Shown here piece after piece: positions 5,865-6,562 of a stretch of 6,562 nt of DNA (position 1 is the first letter of the stretch; each line of letters begins with the position of its first letter). A program made the translations under genes and the position numbers. Origin of the DNA: Chitinophagaceae bacterium (GTDB lineage Bacteria > Bacteroidota > Bacteroidia > Chitinophagales > Chitinophagaceae); the NCBI GenBank assembly GCA_023251335.1, contig JAHEZA010000148.1, positions 1 to 6,562 of the forward strand, read 5' to 3'. Below the pieces are notes generated by a model, which saw only the letters and a list, made by a program, of their open reading frames with translations, was not told where the DNA came from and made no database searches.

Positions 5865-6562
5865 TCACAACTTTTCTTCTTTATCTTTTTTGTTGTCCGT
5901 AGATTGTTTATCGTGTGAGGACGAAAAAAAAACCGAAAGCTTATTAAGGTTTCCAAAGCTATAAACAGGCCACATTTTCAACACGCGCTCTCTTTTGCGT
6001 TCTTCCTGCAAAATCCGATCGCGGGCAGTAAGCAATTCAAACTGTGTGATTAAGCCGCGGAGCTTTCCTTTTTCATGCCTGTCTATTACCGGCAGCACGC
6101 CTACATGGTTTGCTGCCATCCGATCTGCTATTGCACGAAGTGATTCTTCAGGATAGGTAGTGATCACATTTTTTATCATAAAGTCATCTACCGTACCGGA
6201 AATATTTCCTTGCAAAGATTTCTCCAATACGTCCTGCCAGGAAATCACTCCTAAAATAACTCCGTCGGAATTAACCACAGGTATCAATCGTTGCCGCCGT
6301 AAATGGGATTGGCTCTGTATCATGGCTTCCACGTCCGCCAGGCGGGTGCCAGCATTTATGGTAAGTACATTTGTTGACATAACATCTTCCGCAAACAGCA
6401 CTTCCAAAGGTTCTACAGCATACTCGCGCAACACATGAAATCCGCGCCGCGCCACTTTTTCAGTAAGAATTGAACGCTTTAATGTGAGTACGCTTATCAG
6501 ATGCGCCAGCGTAACTGTTATTAATAATGGAAGAAATAAATCGGTCGTATGCGTTAGTTCGA
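5865..6562 (-). CDS. CLC-family chloride channel/transporter, C-terminal part with CBS pair (5' end outside window)
   Basis: The - strand frame is open to the window edge, giving 231 complete residues at the C-terminus of a longer protein. Numbered from the first complete codon (6558-6560), residues 1-35 begin ELTHTTDLFLPLLITV and lead into LKRSILTEK, followed by VARRG. This is the last membrane helix and exit of CLC channels/antiporters. Two CBS domains follow at about 58-116 (VMSTNV, RLIPVV, ILGVISWQDVL) and 126-182 (FMIKNVI, VGVLPVID, LRGLITQFELL). CBS pairs typically bind adenine nucleotides and gate the channel. A basic, polar tail (about 183-231) ends the protein. The GTG at 6453-6455 could be taken as a start, but the upstream residues are clearly CLC sequence. 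The pore motifs lie outside the window, so channel and Cl-/H+ antiporter cannot be told apart. It converges on the Nudix gene and has no evident link to nos. Confidence 0.9.
   Translation of the reverse strand, partial: ELTHTTDLFLPLLITVTLAHLISVLTLKRSILTEKVARRGFHVLREYAVEPLEVLFAEDVMSTNVLTINAGTRLADVEAMIQSQSHLRRQRLIPVVNSDGVILGVISWQDVLEKSLQGNISGTVDDFMIKNVITTYPEESLRAIADRMAANHVGVLPVIDRHEKGKLRGLITQFELLTARDRILQEERKRERVLKMWPVYSFGNLNKLSVFFSSSHDKQSTDNKKDKEEKL

Noticed and set aside
5865..6455. A complete stand-alone CBS-domain protein starting at the GTG at 6453-6455.
   Set aside because: The frame remains open upstream and encodes the terminal CLC membrane helix and the SILTEK junction, so this is the tail of a longer clc gene cut by the window edge.

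Overview
The window looks like chromosomal DNA from a member of the Bacteroidota, possibly of the Chitinophaga/Sphingobacterium type. The DNA is AT-rich, and most starts have A-rich leaders with no clear Shine-Dalgarno sequence. Two lipoproteins have Bacteroidota-style lipoboxes. A sugar-type NrtR/Nudix regulator and the gene order fas1 - membrane protein - nosL - nosD - nosF - nosY also fit this phylum. The phylum call is an inference from these traits, not from a marker gene.

Region 1 (about 56-4462, + strand) is the distal part of a nitrous oxide reductase (nos) accessory operon. It encodes a fasciclin-domain lipoprotein, a four-helix membrane protein of unknown function, the copper-binding lipoprotein NosL, the periplasmic beta-helix protein NosD, the ABC ATPase NosF and the ABC-2 permease NosY. 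nosL to nosY are welded together: nosL/nosD overlap by 1 base (TAATG), and nosD/nosF and nosF/nosY each overlap by 4 bases (ATGA). No nosZ or electron-transfer gene is visible. In this type of cluster they would be expected upstream of position 1. Together these genes would supply copper and sulfur for assembling the CuZ/CuA centres of N2O reductase in the periplasm.

Region 2 (4463-4906) has no gene that I can support. It holds several weak palindromes and a probable promoter with a 19-bp operator-like inverted repeat just ahead of the next gene.

Region 3 (4907-5644, + strand) encodes an NrtR-family regulator with a degenerate Nudix domain and a C-terminal winged helix. It stands alone, with no sugar or NAD gene beside it. 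Region 4 (5645-5864) is a convergent gap with possible weak terminators. Region 5 (5865 to the window end, - strand) is the C-terminal part of a CLC chloride channel/transporter with a CBS-domain pair. It runs off the window edge.

I see no mobile element, CRISPR array, or rRNA or tRNA gene. The best candidate for new biology is the uncharacterised membrane protein inside the nos operon. It has two Met/His-containing loops predicted to face the periplasm next to the copper chaperone NosL.
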